Assembly (NCBI GenBank): GCA_016929205.1 | Contig: JAFGJF010000288.1 | Location: forward strand, 1-5,538 | Length of the DNA: 5,538 nucleotides | Direction: 5' to 3' | Source of the DNA: Anaerolineae bacterium | Lineage (GTDB): Bacteria; Chloroflexota; Anaerolineae; JAFGEY01 | Shown here: piece by piece, positions 1-5,538 of the stretch | Layout of the letters: the number at the start of each line of letters is the position of its first letter | How positions within the stretch are numbered: position 1 is the stretch's first letter | The notes under the pieces: generated by a model | The model's database searches: none | Seen by the model: the letters and a program-made list of their open reading frames with translations, nothing else | What the model was told of the DNA's origin: nothing | Made by a program: the position numbers and the translations under genes

Positions 1-318
1 ATGATGCGGGCAGTTGGATCGCCCCGTCTCAAGGTCAACCTCGACATCGGGCACGCCCAGATCACCGACGACGATCTGATCGTATCGGTGCGAGAGCTGG
101 GGTCGGCGATCGCGCACTTGCACCTGGAAGATATCAAGGACCGGGTGCACCGCCACCTGCCGTTTGGCGAGGGCGATATCGATTTTGCGGCGCTGCGCCA
201 GACGTTGGGCGATATAAAGTATACGGGCCCATACGTGGTCGATCTGTTTGGGTTGGATGACGCGCCGGGTGATATCGCGGCCCGCGCGCTGGCCTCGCTG
301 CGCGATTTGTTTGGGTGA
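1..318 (+). CDS. Sugar phosphate isomerase/epimerase, xylose-isomerase-like TIM barrel (C-terminal part, 5' end outside window)
   Basis: This is the last third of a (beta/alpha)8-barrel protein of the AP-endonuclease-2/xylose-isomerase-like family, whose members isomerise or epimerise sugars and polyols in the cytoplasm using a divalent metal. Visible motifs are D-x-G-H at residues 15-18 (LDIGHA), a metal-site strand with H-L-H-L-E-D at 39-44, and H-R-H-L-P-F-G-E-G-D-I-D-F at 50-62, the usual loop before the last barrel strands. The family is normally about 260-300 residues, so the 105 residues here are a fragment. The ATG at base 1 is at the window edge and is probably internal, because homologues continue far upstream through GSP-x-L-x-V-N-L-D. 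The last barrel strand reads Y-V-V-D-L at 78-82, where many members have a metal-binding Glu. It ends 24 bases before the ceramidase-like gene and is probably co-transcribed with it. The substrate is unknown. Family confidence is high; the exact reaction is not determinable. Confidence 0.88.
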   Translation: MMRAVGSPRLKVNLDIGHAQITDDDLIVSVRELGSAIAHLHLEDIKDRVHRHLPFGEGDIDFAALRQTLGDIKYTGPYVVDLFGLDDAPGDIAARALASLRDLFG

Positions 319-330
319 CAAAATCGAGAG

Positions 331-335
331 AGGAG
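331..335 (+). promoter_or_regulatory. Ribosome binding site for the ceramidase-like gene
   Basis: AGGAG lies within a purine-rich run (GAGAGAGGAGA) and is 7 bases before the ATG at 343. It fixes that start. It sits in the 24-base gap after the isomerase stop codon, which supports translation from a shared mRNA. Confidence 0.8.
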
Positions 336-342
336 ATGCAAT

Positions 343-1653
343 ATGTCTGAAAAAGTTCGGTCTGAAACGATATCGGTCGGTGTAGCGCGGGCGGATATCA
401 CGCCGCCGGTCGGCATCAAATCGGCAGGATTTGCGGCGCGCGGTCCGCTGACGCGGCTGCACGATCCGCTGTTTGCGACAGCGCTTGTTTTCGACGATGG
501 GCATCGCCAGGCGGCATTGATCTCGTGCGACCTGCTTCACATCGACGCCCAAACGGTGGGCGAGGTACGGTCGCACATCGAGCGCAGCACGGACATTGCA
601 GGCGATGCCGTGACCGTTGCCTGCACGCACACTCACTACGGTCCCGATCCGTACCGAGACCTCGATGATCCGCTGGTCAAGGCTTATCGATCCAACCTGA
701 TTTACATTCTGTCCGGGGTCGTAAGCGAGGCGGCTTTGCACCTGCAGCCGGCGCGTTTCGGCGTGAGTTGGGGCGAATCGCACATCGGCATCAACCGTCG
801 CGAAAAGCTGCCCGATGGGCGCGTGATCCTGGGGCAAAACCCCGGTGGGGCAATCGATCGCGCGGTCGGAGTGCTGCGGATTGACAGCGTGGGCGGCACG
901 CCGCTGGCCTGCGTGGTCAACTTTCAAACCCATCCTGTGTCCCAGGGAGGAAGCGTCGATCACATTTCGGCCGATTATCCGGGCAAGATGCGAGAGGTCG
1001 TTGAGGGGTTGACGGGCGCGCAGTCTCTCTTTTTACAGGGTGCGGCCGGCAACATCAATGCGGTGATCATGGAACCGTGTTACGAATCGGCGCGTACCCT
1101 TGGCGTGCGTCTGGGGTGCGAAGTCGTCCGGGTTTGGGAGACGATCGTGCCACAGGCGGCATCGGGCATCGAGGTGCAGAGAGGAAGCGTCGATCTGCCT
1201 CGGACGCGGTATGGTTCGAGGGAAAATGCGGCGGCTCTGGTTGCCTCGCTCGAGCAAGAGATCCGCGAGCTTGAATCACAAGATGGCTCCAAAGGACGGC
1301 TCCATTGGGCGAACACCCGGCTCAAGCGGGCGCAAGATGCACTGGCGAGTTGGACGGGCGGTGTCCTGCCCGAGCCGATCAGAGCTGAGCTGCAGGCCTG
1401 GCGGATTGGGACGCTGGGTATCGTCACTACTCCCGGCGAGATCTTTACGCAGATTGGCGTGCGAGTCAAAGAGACGTCGCCTTTTGCCGATACCTTTTTC
1501 CTGGGGCACAGCAACGACTCGATCGGTTACGTCCCCATTCCCGAGGCCTATCCCGATGGCGGCTACGAGGTGACTCACGCCAGCCAGGTCGCGCCAGAGG
1601 CAGCGGGCACGCTGGCCGAAGGCTGTTTACAGCTCTTGAACGCGCTGGAGTGA
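343..1653 (+). CDS. Neutral/alkaline ceramidase N-terminal-domain-like hydrolase, cytoplasmic, probable non-ceramidase
   Basis: The 436-residue protein matches the catalytic domain of neutral/alkaline non-lysosomal ceramidases, zinc amidases that cleave N-acyl bonds. Family landmarks are A-R-A-D-I-T-P-P at 15-22, T-H-T-H-Y-G-P-D at 95-102, N-F-Q-T-H-P at 193-198, S-A-D-Y-P-G at 209-214, Q-G-A-A-G-N-I-N at 232-239, P-G-E-I-F-T at 364-369 and G-Y-V-P-I-P-E-A-Y at 395-403. By analogy with the Pseudomonas enzyme, one His of 96/98, His197, Glu366 and Tyr396 are likely zinc ligands. The nucleophilic Ser of the ceramidase G-D-V-S-P-N motif aligns with Asn239, so classical ceramidase chemistry is doubtful. 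There is no signal peptide, and the length is well below the roughly 650-700 residues of secreted ceramidases, which also have a C-terminal beta-sandwich; both points suggest an intracellular protein acting on a small substrate. A charged, probably helical insert spans about 293-335. The start is set by AGGAG at 331-335. The stop is 9 bases before the next gene. Confidence 0.85.
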   Translation: MSEKVRSETISVGVARADITPPVGIKSAGFAARGPLTRLHDPLFATALVFDDGHRQAALISCDLLHIDAQTVGEVRSHIERSTDIAGDAVTVACTHTHYGPDPYRDLDDPLVKAYRSNLIYILSGVVSEAALHLQPARFGVSWGESHIGINRREKLPDGRVILGQNPGGAIDRAVGVLRIDSVGGTPLACVVNFQTHPVSQGGSVDHISADYPGKMREVVEGLTGAQSLFLQGAAGNINAVIMEPCYESARTLGVRLGCEVVRVWETIVPQAASGIEVQRGSVDLPRTRYGSRENAAALVASLEQEIRELESQDGSKGRLHWANTRLKRAQDALASWTGGVLPEPIRAELQAWRIGTLGIVTTPGEIFTQIGVRVKETSPFADTFFLGHSNDSIGYVPIPEAYPDGGYEVTHASQVAPEAAGTLAEGCLQLLNALE

Positions 1654-1656
1654 GGG
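1652..1656 (+). promoter_or_regulatory. Ribosome binding site for the first UroD-family gene, overlapping the upstream stop codon
   Basis: GAGGG overlaps the TGA (1651-1653) of the ceramidase-like gene and lies 6 bases before the ATG at 1663. Stop codon, binding site and start are packed into 15 bases, which suggests translational coupling of the two genes. Confidence 0.7.
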
Positions 1657-1662
1657 CAGAAA

Positions 1663-2802
1663 ATGAACCATCGCGAGCGCGTTTTGGCCGCACTGGATCA
1701 CCGCCAGCCCGATCGGGTGCCGGTTGACCTGGGCGCGACGCGCAATACCGGCATTCTTAACGAGCCATACCAGGCGCTGGTAGCGTACCTGGGCCTGCAA
1801 GAGGTCTGCAAGCCGGCAGACAGCTTTGGCCCGAGCAAAGTGCTGGGTGTCGCCACGCTCGACGAGGCCGTGCTGCGGCGTCTGGACATCGACTTTCGCG
1901 GGATCACCCTGGGCAAGCCCGAGCGGTCGAGGCAAGGGATGCGTCCCGACGGCACGCATCAGGATGAACTGGGCGTGATCCGGCAAAAGCCGCCGGGTTC
2001 GCTGTATTTTGATGTCATCCACTCGCCGTTCGACCGCGAGATTACGATCAACGACGTCGCGCGTTGGCCGTGGCCCGACCCGACCGATCCCGGATACGTG
2101 CGCGGGCTGCGCGAGCAGGCGCTGCACGTGCGCGAAACGACGGACTGCGCGCTGGTGCTGCACCTGCAGGATATCATTGTCCATTCCAGCCAGTACATGC
2201 GCGGCTTTGAACGCTGGTACATGGATCTGCTCCTGGCCCCCGAGTTGATCGGGGCAGTGATGGATGCCATCCTCGACCTGCGGCTGGAGGTGACGCGCCG
2301 CGCGCTTCTCCAGGTCGGCGATCTGATCGACGTGGTAAGCTGCTCGGATGACGTGGCCGACAAACGCGGCCCACAAATGTCGCTCGATCTGTACCGCAAG
2401 CTGATCGTGCCCCGGCACCGGCGCTATTTCGACCTGATCCATTCGCACACCGGGGCCAAGGTATTGTACCACTCGTGCGGCGCGGTGGGGTCAATGATCC
2501 CCGATTTCATCGACCTGGGCATCGATTTTCTCAACCCGGTGCAGGTGAGCGCCGACGAGATGGACACGGCCTGGCTGAAGCGTCAATACGGAGAGCGGAT
2601 CGGTTTCTGGGGTGCGGTGGACACGACACGGGCCTTGCCCTTTGGTACGCCCGATGCGGTAAAGACAGAGGTCGAGCGACGCATCCGCGATCTGGGCCCG
2701 GGAGGTGGCTATGTGCTGTCGGCGGTGCACAATATCCAGCCCGACGTGCCGCCGCAAAATGTCGTGGCCATGTTCGAGGCGGCGCGGGCTTGTCGCCTTT
2801 AG
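1663..2802 (+). CDS. Uroporphyrinogen decarboxylase superfamily protein, MtaA/methyltransferase-like (not HemE), copy 1
   Basis: The 379-residue protein has the whole-length UroD fold signature: an N-terminal R-E-R-V-L-A-A-L-D-H at 4-13 followed by P-D-R-V-P-V-D, S-D-D at 228-230 before a K-R-G-P-Q-M-S segment, L-Y-H-S-C-G-A-V at 268-275, and A-V-H-N-I-Q-P-D at 354-361. It lacks the R-Q-A-G-R-Y substrate-binding motif of true HemE, so heme synthesis is unlikely. His270 and Cys272 (H-x-C-G) match the zinc-thiolate site of MtaA/MtbA-type cobamide methyltransferases. The third Cys of that site appears to be replaced by His356. Family knowledge suggests metal-bound thiol or methyl transfer, or a decarboxylase-like role, but most members with the HNIQPD ending have no assigned reaction. 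No signal peptide or membrane helix is seen. It lies 9 bases after the ceramidase-like gene, in the same frame, and 27 bases before a paralogue. No corrinoid protein (MtaC-like) is seen in the window, so the partner is unknown. Confidence 0.88.
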   Translation: MNHRERVLAALDHRQPDRVPVDLGATRNTGILNEPYQALVAYLGLQEVCKPADSFGPSKVLGVATLDEAVLRRLDIDFRGITLGKPERSRQGMRPDGTHQDELGVIRQKPPGSLYFDVIHSPFDREITINDVARWPWPDPTDPGYVRGLREQALHVRETTDCALVLHLQDIIVHSSQYMRGFERWYMDLLLAPELIGAVMDAILDLRLEVTRRALLQVGDLIDVVSCSDDVADKRGPQMSLDLYRKLIVPRHRRYFDLIHSHTGAKVLYHSCGAVGSMIPDFIDLGIDFLNPVQVSADEMDTAWLKRQYGERIGFWGAVDTTRALPFGTPDAVKTEVERRIRDLGPGGGYVLSAVHNIQPDVPPQNVVAMFEAARACRL

Positions 2803-2815
2803 GCTGGCAAAGGTT

Positions 2816-2822
2816 GAGAGGA
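2816..2822 (+). promoter_or_regulatory. Ribosome binding site that decides a GTG start
   Basis: GAGAGGA is 7 bases before the GTG at 2830. An in-frame TGA at 2815-2817 rules out an earlier start, and the nearby ATG at 2823 is out of frame. The next in-frame ATG (2914) would remove the conserved N-terminal R-E-R-T-F-L-A-L-D-H segment. GTG at 2830 is therefore the best start. Confidence 0.78.
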
Positions 2823-2829
2823 TGCCAGA

Positions 2830-3897
2830 GTGGATTCACGTGAACGAACGTTTTTAGCCCTCGATCATCAAAGTGGGGACCGGATCCCGATCGATTTTTG
2901 GGCTTCCAGCGGCATGATCCATAAACTGGAAAAGGAAATGGGGACGTTGTACGAGCAGTTTCTCGACCTGTACGACGTCGATCTGCGCTATATTCCGGGA
3001 CCCGAATACATTGGCCCTCCACTCGAGGAGGGCCGAGACATTTGGGGCGTCAAGCGAACCACGATCAACGTCCAGGTGACGGGTGGGCAAGAATCGTATA
3101 AAGAAGTGGCCGAGTCTCCATTGTCAGCTGCGCAAAATGCCGAGCAGATTATGCACTATCCCTATTGGCCTTCACCCGATGCCTTCGATTACAGCGGGAT
3201 CGAAACACAGTGTGAGCGGATCCGATCGCAGGGCCGCGTGGTCGTTTTTATGGGCGATCGTCTGAATCGCGTGGCGCAGCTCAAGCCGGCCATGTATCTG
3301 CGGGGCCTTGAGAATGCGCTTGCAGATCTGGTGATCCATACCGAGATCGCGCAAGCCATTTTGGATAGGATCAGGGCTTTCTACCGGGTTTATCTCGAAC
3401 GTATCCTGGCGGCGGCAAAGGCCAAGATCGACATCGTGCTGACCGGCGATGACTTTGGTTCGCAAAGGGGCCTTTTGATCTCGCCACACACCTGGCGCAC
3501 GTTGATCAAACCCGGCTTTCAAGACTATATCACCCTGATCAAAGGCCATGACGCCAGGGCAATGCACCACACCTGTGGGTCGGTGGTCGACATTATACCG
3601 GATATGATCGAATGTGGATTGGACGTGCTGCAGTCGATCCAACCGGAGGCGGCAAACATGTCGTTGGCGGATCTAAAGGCCCGCTTTGGCCGGGTGCTGT
3701 GTTTCCACGGCGGCATCTCGATCCAAAAGACCATGCCCTTTGGATCGCCGGATGAGGTGCGGCAGGCGGTGCGATCCATCGCGGACACGGTCAAGCCGGA
3801 TGGCGGTTATATGTTTTGTACCGCGCACAACATCCAGGCGGATACCAGCGTCGAAAACGTACGCGCGCTGATGGAAGCGTATCACGAATATGGATAA
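2830..3897 (+). CDS. Uroporphyrinogen decarboxylase superfamily protein, MtaA/methyltransferase-like (not HemE), copy 2, GTG start
   Basis: The 355-residue protein is a diverged paralogue of the gene just upstream. Shared landmarks are the N-terminus R-E-R-T-F-L-A-L-D-H at 4-13 then D-R-I-P-I-D-F, a Y-L-R-G-L-E-N segment at 156-162, T-G-D-D-F-G-S-Q-R-G at 205-214, M-H-H-T-C-G-S-V at 245-252, T-M-P-F-G-S-P-D-E-V at 301-310 and T-A-H-N-I-Q-A-D at 331-338. His247 and Cys249 form the H-x-C-G metal-site motif. His333 takes the place where MtaA-type zinc methyltransferases carry their last Cys, with Cys330 three residues before it as another candidate ligand. It lacks the HemE R-Q-A-G-R-Y motif. 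The two copies differ over most of their length, so the duplication is old or they were assembled separately; they may act as a heteromer or on related substrates. The protein looks soluble and cytoplasmic. The start is supported by the GAGAGGA site and an upstream in-frame stop. Reaction and substrate are unknown. Confidence 0.88.
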   Translation: MDSRERTFLALDHQSGDRIPIDFWASSGMIHKLEKEMGTLYEQFLDLYDVDLRYIPGPEYIGPPLEEGRDIWGVKRTTINVQVTGGQESYKEVAESPLSAAQNAEQIMHYPYWPSPDAFDYSGIETQCERIRSQGRVVVFMGDRLNRVAQLKPAMYLRGLENALADLVIHTEIAQAILDRIRAFYRVYLERILAAAKAKIDIVLTGDDFGSQRGLLISPHTWRTLIKPGFQDYITLIKGHDARAMHHTCGSVVDIIPDMIECGLDVLQSIQPEAANMSLADLKARFGRVLCFHGGISIQKTMPFGSPDEVRQAVRSIADTVKPDGGYMFCTAHNIQADTSVENVRALMEAYHEYG

Positions 3898-3960
3898 AAA
3901 TCGTCCCATTCGCACGTTTTACGATAACGGCGTCCGCATAAACGGACTCACAACGACGAT
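3898..3960 (+). other. 63-base intergenic gap between the UroD-type operon and the propeller-glycosyltransferase gene
   Basis: This is the longest non-coding stretch in the window. It contains a short perfect inverted repeat, GTCCG at 3932-3936 and CGGAC at 3943-3947 around a 6-base loop, but no T-run follows, so it is not a convincing intrinsic terminator. No good Shine-Dalgarno site precedes the ATG at 3961. TACGAT at 3920-3925 resembles a -10 box weakly and has no -35 partner. An in-frame TAA at 3925-3927 limits how far the downstream gene could extend upstream. Whether the next gene has its own transcript cannot be settled. Confidence 0.5.
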
Positions 3961-5538
3961 ATGACTGAAAACAACACCAGGAACCCAACGCGTCCATCTC
4001 AAAAGCGTTTCCTGCCCCAAGCAAGTGCTTTGGGGCTTGTGTTGTTTGCGCTCGTCCTTGGCGAATTTGGCTTTCGGGCGTTTCGCGACAAGGGATGGAG
4101 CGTTTACCCGCCTCAGGATGGCCTGGCACACGGTCAGGTTCAAGCCATCGCCACCGGCCCTGACGGCGTTGTGTGGGTTGGCAGCGAACGCGGCCTGTCT
4201 CGCTTCGACGGCCAAGCGTGGACGATCTGGACCGAGCGTGATGGCCTTCCGGATGGGGATATCCGATCGATCTCTATCTCTGTAGATGGCATGGTGTGGT
4301 TGTGCACCGGACAGGGCTACGTCCGCCTTGTGGATGGCGAATGGGCCAGCTACAAGCGGCTGGATATCGTGCTACGCAACTGGATCATGTTTATGGAAGC
4401 AAAGGAGAACGAGTGGCCGATTGCGGTCGCGCCTGATGGCTCGTTATGGTTCGGTACGGACAATGGCGCGCTGCACTTTAGCGAGCCCCAAGCGTCCGGA
4501 GGTGTTTTTCCGACCTGGACGCTCTATGATAAAAATGATGGCCTGCCAGATGCAAGTGTCTTGTCCATTGCCATAGGGCCGGAGGGTGAGGTTTGGGTTG
4601 GCACGGAACGGGGAGTGGCGCGATACGACGGTCAGGTGTGGAGGACCTATAGCAAAAGAGATGGCCTGGCCCACGATCGTGTCATAGCGGTCGCTGTTGC
4701 TTCTGATGGTACGGCCTGGTTCAGCACCAGGCGCGGTCTGTCCCGCTTTGATGGCCAGTCGTGGAAGACGCTGCCTCTGGCTGCCTTGGGATTACGGCAT
4801 TCGCCCAAGGCGTTGGCTGTTGACGGCCAACACCGGCTGTGGATGGAAACCCACAAGGGCATCGGCGCGTGGGATGAACACGAGGGCGCGCCGCTGTGGG
4901 TGCTGCGCACCTGGTTGTTTCTGCGTATGGTTTTGGGTGGGGCGTCGTTCATACTGGCAGCGGTGCTTGTGCTAGACAGCGCATGGGGCAAACGTTTTGT
5001 CCGGCTGGCGGGTGATTGGATCCGCAGCAGGTGGTTGCGCCTAAAAGCATTTTTGTCAGGGATGTGGGCGCGGTCGTGCAACGTTGTCCTGGCTATCAGA
5101 CCGCGAGACAGTCTGAATCGTTTTGTTTTGCACCACCGTACAACCCTGGTGCCGATCGCATTCCTGGTCTTGTTCAGTCTGTTGTTGCGGTTTTGGCAGC
5201 TCGACTATGGGCAGATGCTGCCTTATGTGGCCCACGCCGACGAACATACGCAGTATAACCCGGCGATCCGCGTCGTTCGCGACGGCGAATTTAATCCCCA
5301 TTTTTTCAACTATCCCAGCCTGACGATCTATATCGATGCGCTCGTGTTGGCTGTCGCTTCCCGATTGGGCATCTGGTTTGGTGTATTGGACTCGCTGGAC
5401 GATTTGCAGTTGATACGCACGGCTGGATACGCACGGGGAATGCTTGGAACGCCGGGTATGTTGTGGCTGGGGCGGGCCACGACGGCCGTGTTCGGCGCGC
5501 TGACCGCTGCTCTGGTGTTTATCCTGGCCGGTCAACTC
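3961..5538 (+). CDS. Membrane-anchored Reg_prop beta-propeller fused to a GT39/GT-C-type glycosyltransferase (3' end outside window)
   Basis: One open frame of 526 codons reaches the window end with no stop. Order: basic N-tail (1-16); hydrophobic helix about 17-38; six propeller repeats at about 53-305; hydrophobic helix about 317-338; Arg/Lys-rich linker 344-393; hydrophobic helix about 394-411; an external loop with A-D-E-H at 426-429, then D-G-E-F-N-P-H-F-F-N-Y-P-S-L at 441-454; further hydrophobic segments near 455-474 and 500-523. The repeats follow the two-component-regulator propeller pattern (D-G-L-x-x-x-x-V-x-x-I-x, then D-G-x-V-W-V-G-T-x-x-G). The last part matches the start of PMT/ArnT-like GT39 enzymes, which move sugars from polyprenyl-phosphate donors outside the membrane; Asp427-Glu428 match their catalytic first-loop acidic pair. 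Positive-inside charges put the propeller and the D-E loop on the same external face. Full GT39 proteins have many more helices, so hundreds of residues are missing. ATG 3961 is the first start after an in-frame TAA, but lacks a clear ribosome binding site. The acceptor and any ligand are unknown. Confidence 0.82.
   Translation, partial: MTENNTRNPTRPSQKRFLPQASALGLVLFALVLGEFGFRAFRDKGWSVYPPQDGLAHGQVQAIATGPDGVVWVGSERGLSRFDGQAWTIWTERDGLPDGDIRSISISVDGMVWLCTGQGYVRLVDGEWASYKRLDIVLRNWIMFMEAKENEWPIAVAPDGSLWFGTDNGALHFSEPQASGGVFPTWTLYDKNDGLPDASVLSIAIGPEGEVWVGTERGVARYDGQVWRTYSKRDGLAHDRVIAVAVASDGTAWFSTRRGLSRFDGQSWKTLPLAALGLRHSPKALAVDGQHRLWMETHKGIGAWDEHEGAPLWVLRTWLFLRMVLGGASFILAAVLVLDSAWGKRFVRLAGDWIRSRWLRLKAFLSGMWARSCNVVLAIRPRDSLNRFVLHHRTTLVPIAFLVLFSLLLRFWQLDYGQMLPYVAHADEHTQYNPAIRVVRDGEFNPHFFNYPSLTIYIDALVLAVASRLGIWFGVLDSLDDLQLIRTAGYARGMLGTPGMLWLGRATTAVFGALTAALVFILAGQL
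4117..4875 (+). repeat. Six degenerate propeller-blade repeats, roughly 41 codons each where regular
   Basis: Within the fusion gene, GATGGCCT begins blades at 4117, 4240, 4537 and 4660. The pairs 4117/4240 and 4537/4660 are each exactly 123 bases apart. The third blade (near 4410-4530) and the sixth (near 4800-4875) are recognisable at protein level by P-D-G-S-L-W-F-G-T and D-G-Q-H-R-L-W-M-E-T but have lost the D-G-L opening. A second conserved block, R-F/Y-D-G-Q-x-W, recurs at residues 81-87, 221-227 and 262-268. The pattern indicates internal duplication of blades. Confidence 0.8.

Noticed and set aside
1627..2472. Long minus-strand open frame of 281 codons opposite the first UroD gene
   Set aside because: It lies wholly against a well-supported gene, shows no recognisable motif, and is the type of antisense frame expected in GC-rich coding DNA.
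3172..3642. Minus-strand open frame of 156 codons opposite the second UroD gene
   Set aside because: It is a shadow of the sense gene with no family motif and no ribosome binding site support.
1663..3897. HemE (uroporphyrinogen decarboxylase of heme synthesis)
   Set aside because: Neither protein has the R-Q-A-G-R-Y motif, and both have the H-x-C-G metal motif of the methyltransferase branch; heme genes are not nearby.
3920..3925. Promoter -10 box (TACGAT)
   Set aside because: Only four of six bases match and there is no -35-like sequence at the right distance.
3932..3947. Intrinsic terminator after the second UroD gene
   Set aside because: The stem is only 5 base pairs and no T-run follows; it could arise by chance.
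4025..4576. Two end-to-end + strand open frames (4025-4285, 4286-4576) in another phase
   Set aside because: Both overlap the propeller frame starting at 3961, which shows clear repeat motifs; these frames have low-complexity Arg/Cys/Trp-rich translations.
3961..5538. Hybrid two-component sensor kinase, suggested by the Reg_prop repeats
   Set aside because: The sequence after the propeller shows repeated membrane helices and a GT39-like D-E loop, with no Y_Y_Y domain, dimerisation helix or kinase motif in the part visible.

Overview
The window is a GC-rich bacterial stretch, almost fully coding, with every gene on the + strand. It holds the 3' end of one gene, three complete genes and the 5' part of a long gene that runs off the right edge. 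The organism cannot be fixed from the sequence. The set of families (sugar isomerase/epimerase, ceramidase-like hydrolase, two MtaA-type UroD proteins, and a Reg_prop propeller joined to a GT39-type membrane protein) resembles large environmental genomes such as Chloroflexota (Anaerolineae-like). That placement is an inference from family content only.

Layout. 1-318: C-terminal part of a xylose-isomerase-like TIM-barrel sugar phosphate isomerase/epimerase, cut by the left edge. 343-1653: a cytoplasmic, short relative of the neutral/alkaline ceramidase N-terminal domain; it keeps the probable zinc ligands but has Asn where ceramidases have the catalytic Ser. 1663-2802 and 2830-3897: two diverged tandem paralogues of the uroporphyrinogen decarboxylase superfamily. 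They are not HemE; both carry H-x-C-G and a C-terminal HNIQ motif where zinc methyltransferases of the MtaA type have a Cys. Gaps between these four genes are 24, 9 and 27 bases, with good Shine-Dalgarno sites before the last three, so they look like one operon. A catabolic or methyl/one-carbon job on a sugar- or amide-containing substrate is plausible, but the substrate cannot be read from the sequence.

3961-5538: one uninterrupted frame of at least 526 codons. It encodes a cytoplasmic N-tail, a membrane anchor, a six-repeat extracytoplasmic beta-propeller of the two-component-regulator (Reg_prop) type, a second membrane helix, a basic cytoplasmic linker, and the start of a GT-C/GT39-type glycosyltransferase with the Asp-Glu pair of its first external loop. 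A sensor-like propeller fused to a lipid-linked-sugar glycosyltransferase is the most unusual item here. It follows the operon after 63 bases with no clear terminator, promoter or ribosome binding site, and its function seems unrelated to the operon.

No RNA genes, CRISPR arrays, insertion sequences or attachment sites were seen. There is no gene-free stretch longer than 63 bases.
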